Shown here: one piece after another, positions 1 to 6,754 of the stretch
Layout: each line of letters begins with the position of its first letter
Position numbering within the stretch: position 1 is the first letter of the stretch
NCBI GenBank assembly: GCA_036444495.1
Contig: JAZGBC010000212.1
Coordinates: 1-7,067, forward strand
Source: JAZGBC01 sp036444495
GTDB taxonomy: Bacteria; Pseudomonadota; Alphaproteobacteria; Kiloniellales; J153
Direction of reading: 5' to 3'
Length of the DNA stretch: 7,067 nucleotides
Program-made: the position numbers and the translations under genes
Notes under the pieces: model-generated
Seen by the model: the letters and a program-made list of their open reading frames with translations, nothing else
What the model was told of the DNA's origin: nothing
The model's database searches: none

Positions 1-2310
1 CGCGTCTTCGGCCTCTTTGGGTGTGCCGGCTGCGGCCTTCTTGCGGCGCGGGCTTCGGCTGCGCCGCCGCTTGGGCTTGGCCTCGGCGGTTGCCTCGGCC
101 ACAGCGGCGTCGCCGGCCGCCGAGTCCTCCGCGGGATCGGTTGTGGGATCGGCGGCGCGCTCGGCCTCCGGCGCAGCGGCCAGGGCCGGGACCGCTTCCT
201 CCACATCCCCCTCGGGCCTGCCTGCCTCCTCGGCCGAGGCGGGAGCCTCGTCCCTGCGCTGGCGCGAGCGGCGGCGGCCGCCCCGCTTGCCCCGGCGCCG
301 GCGGCGTTTCGGCTTGTCCTCGCCCAGATCCCCGTTCGCCTCGGCAGCGGCCACCTCGGCCACTTCCTCGGTGGCCTCGGCCTCGGCCGCGACGGCCGGC
401 TCCTCGGCCTTCCTGCGTCGGCGGCGCGAGCGGCCCCGCCTGCTACGCTCGCCCTTTTCGGCCTCGGCCTCGCCGGGGGCTTCCACCACCTCCACGCGGC
501 CGCCCTGGCTCAGCCGTTCCAGGCGGTAGTTCGGAGAGATAAGGGACTCATCACCAAGCACGCGCACCTTGAAGCCATAGCGCCGTTCGATATCGACCAG
601 GCGCTCGCGCATTTGATTGAGGATGTGCAGCGCCGCATCGGGCGGGGCGGCGGCCACCAACTCGCCGCCGCCGTGGCGGATGCCTTCCTCCTCCAGCGCG
701 CGCAGCACATGCAGTCCCATGGACTCGGTGGTACGCACGTAACCGCTGGCGTTGCAGTGCGGGCAGACCGTCGTGGAGCTTTCGAACAGGCTGGGGCGCA
801 GGCGTTGGCGCGACAACTCGAGCAGCCCGAAGGGACTGATCCGGCCGAGCTGGATGCGCGCCCTGTCGTGCCGCATGGCGTCCTTGAGCTTGCGTTCGAC
901 GCCGCGGTTGTGGCGCGACACCTCCATGTCGATGAAGTCGATGACGATCAGCCCGGCCAGGTCGCGCAGGCGCAACTGGCGTGCAATTTCCTCGGCCGCT
1001 TCCATGTTGGTCTTGTAGGCCGTCTCCTCGATGTGCCGCTCACGCGTGGCCTTGCCCGAGTTGACGTCGATGGCGACCAGGGCCTCGGTCATGTTCATGA
1101 CGATATAGCCGCCGGATTTAAGCTGCACCGACGCGTTGTGCATGGCGTCGATCTGGCCTTCCACCTGGTGGCGGTAGAACAGGGGGATGGCCGGGTCCTT
1201 GTAGGACTTGACCTTCTTGGCGTGGCTCGGCATGAGCGACTTCATGAAAGCCTTGGCCGCCTTGTAGCCCTCCTCGCCCTCGACCAGGATTTCGTCCATG
1301 TCGCTCTGGTAAAGATCGCGGATCGAGCGCTTGATCAGGTCGGCTTCCTCGTAAATCAGCGCGGGCGCGGTCGAGGCCAGCGTGGTGTCGCGGATCTCGC
1401 CCCAGACGCGCATCAGATACTCGTAATCGCGTTTGATCTCGGCCTTGGTACGCTCGCTGCCGGCGGTACGCACGATGACCGCCACGCCGTCCGGGAAGTC
1501 CAGGCTCTCGATGATGCGCTTCAGGCGCCGGCGGTCGGACTGACTGCTGATCTTGCGGCTGATGCCGCCGCCCTTGGCGGTGTTGGGCATGAGCACGCAG
1601 TAGCGCCCGGCCAGCGACAGATAGGTCGTGAGCGCCGCGCCCTTGTTGCCGCGTTCTTCCTTGGTGACCTGCACCAGGATGACCTGGCGGCGCTTGATGA
1701 CTTCCTGGATCTTGTATTTGCGCAGCAGCCGGGCGCGCCGGCGGGCCGCGTCCTCGACCTCGTCGCCGCCCACGGTGTCGACGCCGCTTCGGGTTGAGAC
1801 GTCCCGGACCTCGCCATTGGGCCCCGTTTCGGCATCGGCCTCTCCGGGTTCGCCATTCAGATCATCATCCTGGTCATCGTCCGGGCCATCATCCGGCGCG
1901 TCTTCGAGCGTCACGTCGCTTTCGGCTTCAGGCTCCGCCTCGTCGAACTCGGCCGCCTCCTCGGACTCCTCCCTGTCCTCGTCGAAGTCCCCGAGCAGTT
2001 CCTCCTCGGCGGTTTCCGACTTGATCGCCGCCTCCTCGGCCAAGAGGGCCTCGCGGTCGGCGATGGGGATTTGATAGTAATCGGGATGGATTTCGCTGAA
2101 CGGCAGGAACCCGTGCCTGTTCCCGCCATATTCTACGAATGCGGCCTGCAACGAGGGTTCGACCCGCGTGATCTTCGCGAGATAGATGTTTCCCTTGAGT
2201 TGTTTCTTAGTCGCGCTTTCGTAGTCGAAATCTTCGAGACGGCTTCCACTCAGCACAACCACCCGCGTCTCTTCCGGGTGGACGGCATCGATCAACATAC
2301 GTTTCGCCAT
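1..2310 (-). CDS. rne: Ribonuclease E (RNase E), 3' end truncated by the window edge
   Basis: This is the endonuclease that starts mRNA decay and matures rRNA and tRNA, and it scaffolds the RNA degradosome. It begins MAKRMLIDAVHPEETRV and runs 770 codons without a stop. The N-terminal S1 domain spans about residues 37-230 and is split by a Glu/Asp-rich insertion at about 84-197. The fold resumes with VTKEERGNKGAALTTYLSLAG. The 5'-phosphate sensor pair is Arg281-Thr282 (VIVRTAG). The Mg-binding aspartates are Asp415 (AIDVNS) and Asp458 (IVIDFID). The zinc-link cysteines are Cys516 and Cys519 (CPHC). All these sites sit at the E. coli spacing plus a constant 112 residues, so the catalytic half is intact. 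The C-terminal half is low-complexity Ala/Glu with Arg/Lys clusters near 619-633, 664-687 and 743-758, as expected for a disordered RNA- and partner-binding tail. The ATG has GGAG ten bases upstream. The gene is divergent from the amidase gene. Confidence 0.97.
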   Translation of the reverse strand, partial: MAKRMLIDAVHPEETRVVVLSGSRLEDFDYESATKKQLKGNIYLAKITRVEPSLQAAFVEYGGNRHGFLPFSEIHPDYYQIPIADREALLAEEAAIKSETAEEELLGDFDEDREESEEAAEFDEAEPEAESDVTLEDAPDDGPDDDQDDDLNGEPGEADAETGPNGEVRDVSTRSGVDTVGGDEVEDAARRRARLLRKYKIQEVIKRRQVILVQVTKEERGNKGAALTTYLSLAGRYCVLMPNTAKGGGISRKISSQSDRRRLKRIIESLDFPDGVAVIVRTAGSERTKAEIKRDYEYLMRVWGEIRDTTLASTAPALIYEEADLIKRSIRDLYQSDMDEILVEGEEGYKAAKAFMKSLMPSHAKKVKSYKDPAIPLFYRHQVEGQIDAMHNASVQLKSGGYIVMNMTEALVAIDVNSGKATRERHIEETAYKTNMEAAEEIARQLRLRDLAGLIVIDFIDMEVSRHNRGVERKLKDAMRHDRARIQLGRISPFGLLELSRQRLRPSLFESSTTVCPHCNASGYVRTTESMGLHVLRALEEEGIRHGGGELVAAAPPDAALHILNQMRERLVDIERRYGFKVRVLGDESLISPNYRLERLSQGGRVEVVEAPGEAEAEKGERSRRGRSRRRRRKAEEPAVAAEAEATEEVAEVAAAEANGDLGEDKPKRRRRRGKRGGRRRSRQRRDEAPASAEEAGRPEGDVEEAVPALAAAPEAERAADPTTDPAEDSAAGDAAVAEATAEAKPKRRRSRSPRRKKAAAGTPKEAEDA

Positions 2311-2320
2311 TAAAGTAAAT

Positions 2321-2324
2321 CTCC
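2321..2324 (-). promoter_or_regulatory. Ribosome binding site of rne
   Basis: On the minus strand GGAG lies ten bases before the ATG at 2310 (CTGGAGATTTACTTTA then ATG). It supports this start, and homology from the first residues (KRMLID, as in other RNase E proteins) agrees. Confidence 0.75.
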
Positions 2325-2658
2325 AGTACGCGTCCGGCATCGCCCACCCATAGGGCGGCGTGCGGCGCGAAGGTCTTTGGAACCAGTTGGGTCATGGTCA
2401 GCGTGCTTGCTCGACCTTGATTGGCGGTGCAGGGGACGCGAAAGCGGCCCTGGCACCGGACTCGCCGGCCTACGCGTCTCGGCGCCGGCTCGGCTCTTGA
2501 AACTCGTGGCCGGGCGCGTTCCAGAGAGGAATGCGCCCCGCCGTCAGGTGGCGCCTGGTGCTGTGTAGCCGCCTGGCGCCCGGCTGTTTCCGGCCACCGC
2601 ATCCTGAGAAGGGTTGGCCGAAAACGGACCTGCACTACCGCCCTAACTTTCGTAAGGA

Positions 2659-2681
2659 CATTTCGCAGTGCAGGCGAAATG
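2659..2681. repeat. Small perfect hairpin in the putative rne leader
   Basis: CATTTCGC (2659-2666) is the exact reverse complement of GCGAAATG (2674-2681), with a 7-base loop AGTGCAG. The 8-bp stem sits about 350 bases upstream of the rne ATG. If rne transcription starts further out, near 2730, the hairpin would be in the 5' untranslated RNA. No U-run follows it on either strand, so it does not look like an intrinsic terminator. It could equally be a protein-binding inverted repeat. Confidence 0.55.
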
Positions 2682-2736
2682 CGGCGCCAGACTAGCAGGG
2701 CGGCCCGCCCCCTGCCAATCGGATTTCGACCTGGGC

Positions 2737-2765
2737 GCCCTAAAAGGGGGCAGCCGGTCGGTCAA
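2737..2765 (-). promoter_or_regulatory. Possible sigma70-type promoter for rne (weak)
   Basis: Minus strand: TTGACC (2765-2760), a 17-base spacer, then TAGGGC (2742-2737). The -35 matches the consensus in five of six positions, but the -10 is poor. If real, it would give an rne leader of about 420 nucleotides that includes the 2659-2681 hairpin. This is a motif match only. Confidence 0.2.
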
Positions 2766-2792
2766 AGTGCAGTGGGCAGGGCCGAAATTTCC

Positions 2793-2822
2793 TTGGTGGC
2801 CGGCGTCACCTTTCAGTATATG
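2793..2822 (+). promoter_or_regulatory. Possible promoter for the amidase gene (weak)
   Basis: Plus strand: TTGGTG (2793-2798), then TATATG (2817-2822) after 18 bases. Both hexamers are imperfect. It would place the transcript start near 2829 and a short leader before ATG 2853. If it is right, the alternative ATG at 2820 cannot be used, because it would lie inside the -10 box. Confidence 0.2.
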
Positions 2823-2852
2823 TGGCGGCGAATCCGGATTTCCACTCCAGAT

Positions 2853-4061
2853 ATGTCAGCTAAATCGATCGTGCTTCGCCTTCTATGGGGATTGATCTGT
2901 CTCGTCGCCCTCGCGCCCACGGCGCTTGGCCAGCCGAGCGTGACCGGGGTGCGGGTCGGCGAACACCCCGACAAGACCCGCTTCGTCATGGAGCTGTCGG
3001 CGACCCCGCGTTACCGGGTCTTCACCCTGGCCGATCCCTTCCGCGTGGTGATCGACCTACCGGAGCTGCAATGGAGCCCCGCCGCCGCGCTGGGCAGGGA
3101 GACGGGGTTGATCGAGGCCATGCGCTTTGGCCTCTTCGCGCCGGGCACGAGCCGCGTGGTGCTCGACGTCACGGCGCCGGTACGCGTCAATAGCGTCTTT
3201 TTGATCCCACCGAGCGAGGGCTATCCGGTCCGCTTCGTGGTGGACATGGTGCGCGTCAGCCGCGCGGCCTACGACGCCGGCAGGGGCCGGCCGCCCCTCG
3301 TCTCCGACCCGCCGCTGGCGCCGCTGCGCGCGGCGGTCATCGCGCCGCCCCCGACCAAGGTGGACGAGCGGCCGCTCATCATCATCGACCCGGGCCACGG
3401 CGGCGTGGACCCGGGATCGCGCAGCATCACCGGGGTCGATGAAAAGCGGATTTCGCTGGATTACGCCCGCGAACTGAAGAAACAGCTCGAGGCCACCGGC
3501 CGCTACCGGGTAGCGCTGACCCGGAACAAGGACATCTTCCTGCGCCTGCGCGACCGCATGGAGGTGGGCCAGCGCCTGGGCGGTGGCCTGTTCGTCTCGC
3601 TGCACGCCAACAATCACGAGTCGCCCAAGATCCGGGGCGCCTCTATCTACACCCTGTCGGAGAAGGCGTCCGACGCCGAGGCCGAGGCGCTGGCGGCCAA
3701 GGAGAACAAGGCCGATGTCATCGCCGGAATCGACCTCTCGGAGCAGACCGAGGTGGTGAGCAAGATCCTGATCGACCTGGCCCAACGCGAGACCATGAAC
3801 CTGTCCAAGCAGTTCGCCAACATCCTGGTGCCCGAGCTGGGCAAGGTCACGGCCCTGCTCGGCAAGCCCCACCGCTTCGCCGGTTTCGCGGTGCTGAAAT
3901 CGCCCACCGTGCCCTCGGTGCTGGTGGAAATCGGCTATCTTTCCAACCGGGCCGAGGAGCGCCTGCTGCGCTCGGCGGACTACCGGAGCAAGGTCATGGG
4001 CGCCATGCTGCGCGCGATCGACGCCTATTTCGCCAAGCCGGAGGTTTCGAATCGTTCATAA
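2853..4061 (+). CDS. amiC: N-acetylmuramoyl-L-alanine amidase, AmiC type (AMIN plus Amidase_3), secreted
   Basis: This 402-residue periplasmic zinc amidase cleaves the bond between N-acetylmuramic acid and L-alanine of the stem peptide, for septal splitting and cell separation. From ATG 2853 it has a Sec-type signal peptide (about residues 1-26, LLWGLICLVALAPTALG, likely cut before Gln27). An AMIN domain follows (about 30-130, with TRFVMELS and PFRVVIDLPEL), which targets peptidoglycan or the septum. A Pro-rich linker leads to the Amidase_3 domain (about 175-395). Zinc ligands are His182 (DPGHGG), Glu197 (VDEKR) and His251 (SLHAN); the catalytic Glu is Glu359 (VLVEIGYLSN). The segment near 268-320 matches the region that forms an autoinhibitory helix in AmiA/B/C enzymes, so a LytM-type activator is probably needed. 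There is no clear Shine-Dalgarno before 2853; an in-frame ATG at 2820 would add 11 residues. It lies 148 bases ahead of mrcA on the same strand and may be co-transcribed. Confidence 0.93.
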   Translation: MSAKSIVLRLLWGLICLVALAPTALGQPSVTGVRVGEHPDKTRFVMELSATPRYRVFTLADPFRVVIDLPELQWSPAAALGRETGLIEAMRFGLFAPGTSRVVLDVTAPVRVNSVFLIPPSEGYPVRFVVDMVRVSRAAYDAGRGRPPLVSDPPLAPLRAAVIAPPPTKVDERPLIIIDPGHGGVDPGSRSITGVDEKRISLDYARELKKQLEATGRYRVALTRNKDIFLRLRDRMEVGQRLGGGLFVSLHANNHESPKIRGASIYTLSEKASDAEAEALAAKENKADVIAGIDLSEQTEVVSKILIDLAQRETMNLSKQFANILVPELGKVTALLGKPHRFAGFAVLKSPTVPSVLVEIGYLSNRAEERLLRSADYRSKVMGAMLRAIDAYFAKPEVSNRS

Positions 4062-4091
4062 GGCCGCCACATTTTGGGGCCAGACTGGTTG

Positions 4092-4103
4092 GCGATCGAT
4101 CGC
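4092..4103. repeat. Perfect 12-base palindrome between amiC and mrcA
   Basis: GCGATCGATCGC reads identically on both strands. It lies 30 bases after the amiC stop and just ahead of the hairpin at 4107-4130. It might be a dimeric protein-binding site, but in GC-rich DNA such CGATCG strings can arise by chance. Confidence 0.4.
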
Positions 4104-4106
4104 GCC

Positions 4107-4130
4107 GATGGTTACCGAAAGGTAACCCTC
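4107..4130 (+). repeat. GAAA-loop hairpin in the amiC-mrcA gap
   Basis: GGTTACC (4110-4116) and GGTAACC (4121-4127) pair perfectly around a GAAA tetraloop (a GNRA type). After one T/C mismatch the stem extends by CGA (4106-4108) with TCG (4129-4131). No U-run follows, so it is probably not a strong terminator. It could stabilise or process the amiC-mrcA transcript, or be a DNA operator. It lies 79 bases before the preferred mrcA start. Confidence 0.6.
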
Positions 4131-4196
4131 GGGCGGCTAGGGTTGCGCCGGGCCAAGTGCGGTCTTGGGATCGTCCGGCCCGACTCCGCACCAAAC

Positions 4197-4201
4197 GGAG
4201 G
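4197..4201 (+). promoter_or_regulatory. Strong Shine-Dalgarno that points to a CTG start for mrcA
   Basis: GGAGG at 4197-4201 is a full Shine-Dalgarno core. Eight bases later comes CTG at 4210-4212, in frame with the PBP1A coding sequence. The only other start-like codon in the open frame upstream is TTG 4165 (after the in-frame TAG at 4138), and it has no good ribosome binding site. This site therefore decides the start. Confidence 0.65.
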
Positions 4202-4209
4202 CAGGAAAG

Positions 4210-6627
4210 CTGAAGTTCCTCGCATCATTTATCGGTTTTCTGGTCCTGTTCGCCATCGCGGGCGGGGCGGGGATCCTGCTCGTCTTCTACTATTACGGCA
4301 GGGACCTGCCCGACTACCGGCAACTGGCGGACTATGACCCGCCCACGGTAACCCGCTTGCACGCGGGCGACGGCCGGCTGCTCGCGGAGTACGCCACGGA
4401 GAAGCGCGTCTACGTGCCCATCGAGGCCATACCGCGCCGCGTGCTCAACGCCTTACTCTCGGCCGAGGACAAGAACTTCTACAGCCATCCGGGCATCGAT
4501 TTCATCGGGGTGGGGCGGGCGATCGTCACCAACCTGGCCAATCTGGGACGCGACCGGCGCCCGGTGGGGGCCTCGACCATAACCCAGCAGGTGGCCAAGA
4601 ATTTCCTGCTCAGCAACGAGCTGTCCCTCGACCGCAAGATCAAGGAGGCCATACTCGCCTTCCGCATCGAGCAGGCCTTCACCAAGGACCGAATCCTGGA
4701 TCTCTATCTGAACGAGATCTATCTGGGCTTCGGCTCCTATGGCGTAGCCGCGGCGGCGCTCAACTACTTCAACAAATCGCTCGACGAGCTGAGCATCGCC
4801 GAGGCCGCCTTTCTGGCGGCCTTGCCCAAGGCGCCGAACAACTATCATCCGATCAAGCGCTTCGACGCGGCGCTGGCGCGCCGCAACTGGGTCATCGGCC
4901 GCATGCTCGAGGACAAGCGGATCACCTTCGAGGAGGCCGAGGCCGCCTGGGCCGAGCCGCTCCAGGTTTACCGGGCCGATCCCACCGAGTTCGTCCAGGC
5001 CGACTATTACGTGGAGGAGGTGCGGCGCGAGCTGGCCGATCTCTACGGCGATACGGCGCTTTATCAGGGCGGCCTGTCGGTGCGCGCGACGCTCGATCCC
5101 CGGCTCCAGGGCGTGGCCGAGCGGGTCCTGCGCGCCGGTCTCATTACTTACGACCGTCGCCACGGCTGGCGCGGCCCCGTGGCGAAGATCGATCTGGCGG
5201 CGCAGGACTGGCGCCAGGGGTTGAGCGCGGTCGAACCGCCGGCCGGTACCGGCGTCTGGCGCCTGGCCGTCGTCCTCGGGCTGGACGCGGGCAAGGCGGA
5301 GATCGGCCTCGTTGATGAGCGCATCGGCCATATCCCCATGCCCGAGCTGAAATGGGCCCGGCCCTGGAAGGAGCATCAGCGCGTCGGCACCAGGCCCAAG
5401 GTGCCCGATCAGGTGCTCCAGTTGGGCGATGTGGTGCTGGTCGAGCCGGTCACGGCGGATGTCAAGGGCAAGCCCTACGCGGAGGGCGCCCATGGCCTGA
5501 GGCAGATCCCCGAGGTCGACGGCGGGCTGGTTGCCCTGGACCCGCACACCGGCCGCGTTCTCGCCATGACCGGCGGTTTCTCCTTCGAGCGCAGCGAGTT
5601 CAACCGTGCGACCCAGGCCCGGCGTCAGCCGGGCTCCGCCTTCAAGCCTTTCGTCTACCTGGCGGCGCTGGAGAGTGGCCTTACGCCGGCCACCATCGTG
5701 CTCGATGCCCCCTTCGTCATGGATCAGGGCCCGGGTCTGGGCAAGTGGAAGCCGGCCAACTACTCCAAGAGGTTCTATGGCCCCACGCCCATGCGCATCG
5801 GCATCGAGCGCTCGCGCAACCTGATGACCGTGCGTCTGGCCCAGACCATCGGCATGGAGCGGATCGTGGATTACGCCTTGCGTCTGGGCATCGTGGACGA
5901 CATGCCGCCCATCCTCTCCATGGCGCTGGGCTCCGGCGAGACGACCCTGCTGCGCCTGACCACCGCCTACGCCATGCTGGTCAACGGCGGCAAGCGCATC
6001 GACCCGACGCTCATCGACCGGGTGCAGGACCGGCGCGGCCTCACCATATTCCGCCACGATACCCGGACCTGCGAGAACTGCCGGGCCGAGGCCTGGACGA
6101 ACGGGCCGCCGCCCGAGCTGCCCGACGAACGCGAGCAGGTCGCCGACCCGCGCAGCGCCTATCAGGTGGTCTCCATGCTCCAGGGGGTCATTCAGCGGGG
6201 CACGGGGCGGCGCATCCGGGTGGTGGGCAAGCCGCTCGCCGGCAAGACCGGCACCACCAACGACGGCTACGACACCTGGTTCATGGGCTTTTCGCCGGAT
6301 CTGGCCGTGGGCGTCTTCGTCGGTTTCGACGAGCCGCGCACGCTGGGCCCCAAGGAGACCGGCTCCTCGGTCTCCGCGCCCATCTTCCGCGATTTCATGG
6401 CGAGTGCCCTGGAGAACCGGCCGGCCATCCCCTTCCGCATTCCCACGGGCCTGCGTCTGGTCCGCATCAACGCCGATACGGGCCGTGTGGCCCGGCCCGG
6501 CGACAAGCGGGTGATCCTCGAGGCCTTCCGGCCGGGTACCGTGCCCAGCGGTGACGAGGCGGTCGTGGACGGCGGCTACAACCCCCTGAGCGGCGAGCTC
6601 ACACGGCCTACCGGGGGCCTGTACTAA
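4210..6627 (+). CDS. mrcA: Bifunctional penicillin-binding protein 1A (transglycosylase/transpeptidase)
   Basis: This class A PBP, anchored in the inner membrane and acting in the periplasm, polymerises lipid II into glycan strands and crosslinks their peptides. With CTG 4210 as start it has 805 residues, normal for the family. One membrane segment is at about 3-26 (FLASFIGFLVLFAIAGGAG). The GT51 transglycosylase domain (about 55-230) has catalytic Glu86 in SAEDKNFYSHPGID, then GASTITQQVAKNF and LNEIYLGFGSYGVAAAA. An OB-like insert lies at about 315-425. The transpeptidase domain (about 434-720) has nucleophile Ser476 (SAFK), SRN at 535-537 and KTGT at 679-682. Cys621 and Cys624 form a CxxC between the last two motifs. 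No in-frame ATG or GTG exists between the upstream stop (4138) and the membrane segment; TTG 4165 would add 15 residues (820 total). All key residues are present. It follows amiC and probably shares its transcript. Confidence 0.96.
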   Translation: MKFLASFIGFLVLFAIAGGAGILLVFYYYGRDLPDYRQLADYDPPTVTRLHAGDGRLLAEYATEKRVYVPIEAIPRRVLNALLSAEDKNFYSHPGIDFIGVGRAIVTNLANLGRDRRPVGASTITQQVAKNFLLSNELSLDRKIKEAILAFRIEQAFTKDRILDLYLNEIYLGFGSYGVAAAALNYFNKSLDELSIAEAAFLAALPKAPNNYHPIKRFDAALARRNWVIGRMLEDKRITFEEAEAAWAEPLQVYRADPTEFVQADYYVEEVRRELADLYGDTALYQGGLSVRATLDPRLQGVAERVLRAGLITYDRRHGWRGPVAKIDLAAQDWRQGLSAVEPPAGTGVWRLAVVLGLDAGKAEIGLVDERIGHIPMPELKWARPWKEHQRVGTRPKVPDQVLQLGDVVLVEPVTADVKGKPYAEGAHGLRQIPEVDGGLVALDPHTGRVLAMTGGFSFERSEFNRATQARRQPGSAFKPFVYLAALESGLTPATIVLDAPFVMDQGPGLGKWKPANYSKRFYGPTPMRIGIERSRNLMTVRLAQTIGMERIVDYALRLGIVDDMPPILSMALGSGETTLLRLTTAYAMLVNGGKRIDPTLIDRVQDRRGLTIFRHDTRTCENCRAEAWTNGPPPELPDEREQVADPRSAYQVVSMLQGVIQRGTGRRIRVVGKPLAGKTGTTNDGYDTWFMGFSPDLAVGVFVGFDEPRTLGPKETGSSVSAPIFRDFMASALENRPAIPFRIPTGLRLVRINADTGRVARPGDKRVILEAFRPGTVPSGDEAVVDGGYNPLSGELTRPTGGLY

Positions 6628-6678
6628 GAGCCTGTACGGGGGCGATCCAAGAGCGTAAAACCTTGACCCCGGTAGGCC
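6605..6678. repeat. 12-bp inverted repeat spanning the mrcA 3' end
   Basis: GGCCTACCGGGG (6605-6616, inside the last mrcA codons) is the reverse complement of CCCCGGTAGGCC (6667-6678), with a 50-base loop that includes the stop codon. A direct repeat CCTGTAC (6618-6624 and 6631-6637) lies in the loop. The right arm ends two bases before the palindromic element at 6681. The pairing could fold the transcript end, but the long loop and lack of a U-run argue against a classic terminator. Confidence 0.5.
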
Positions 6679-6680
6679 CC

Positions 6681-6742
6681 TAGAGCAGCATCCGTTCAGA
6701 TGGAATCGCTTTCAGCGATCCAACTGAACGGATGCTGCTCTA
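6681..6742. repeat. 62-base palindromic repeat element (long hairpin)
   Basis: TAGAGCAGCATCCGTTCAG (6681-6699) pairs perfectly over 19 bp with 6724-6742. Inside it an A/A mismatch, then TGG/CCA, a bulged A, and ATCGCT/AGCGAT close on a TTC loop, about 28 bp in all. It resembles dispersed intergenic palindromes of alphaproteobacteria that begin AGAGCA and end TGCTCT; that comparison is from memory. It starts and ends with TA, consistent with a small non-autonomous element inserted at TA. As RNA downstream of mrcA it could protect or end the transcript, although no U-run follows. Confidence 0.8.
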
Positions 6743-6754
6743 CCTATTGAGAAG

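Larger units (their letters stand above)
2311..2852. other. Divergent intergenic region between rne and the amidase gene (5' leaders and promoters)
   Basis: These 542 bases separate two divergent genes and must hold both promoters. Open frames run through the region because it is GC-rich: one on the plus strand is continuous with the amidase gene upstream of 2853, and one on the minus strand overlaps the rne start in another frame. Neither shows a recognisable domain, and their composition (Arg, Pro and Gly rich) looks non-coding. A small perfect hairpin lies at 2659-2681. RNase E mRNAs in other bacteria carry long autoregulatory 5' leaders, so a structured rne leader here is plausible, but I recognise no known RNA family. 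Confidence 0.6.

Noticed and set aside
613..1797. Open frame of 394 codons on the plus strand opposite rne
   Set aside because: It is a shadow of a GC-rich gene: the minus strand encodes the RNase E catalytic core with all active residues, and the plus-strand product has no recognisable domain.
2207..2635. Minus-strand frame of 142 codons overlapping the rne start
   Set aside because: It overlaps rne in another frame, has no ribosome binding site that I can see, and is Arg/Pro rich. A leader peptide inside it (from an ATG near 2396) is conceivable but unsupported.
2830..2834. GANTC (CcrM methylation) site just upstream of the amidase start
   Set aside because: GAATC is present, but such sites are expected about every 256 bases, and others lie inside genes (for example near 4049), so it is not evidence of cell-cycle control.
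2421..2852. N-terminal extension of the amidase by 144 codons
   Set aside because: The frame is open by chance in GC-rich DNA. The extension shows no domain and would place the signal peptide in the middle of the protein.
4453..6057. Open frame of 534 codons on the minus strand opposite mrcA
   Set aside because: Long antisense frames are common opposite GC-rich genes. The plus strand carries complete PBP1A motifs, and the antisense product is His/Gly/Arg rich without a known fold.
6681..6742. Intrinsic (Rho-independent) terminator after mrcA
   Set aside because: The stem is long and strong, but neither side has a run of T; the symmetry and shared ends with the next palindrome fit a dispersed repeat better. 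A termination or stabilising role is still possible.
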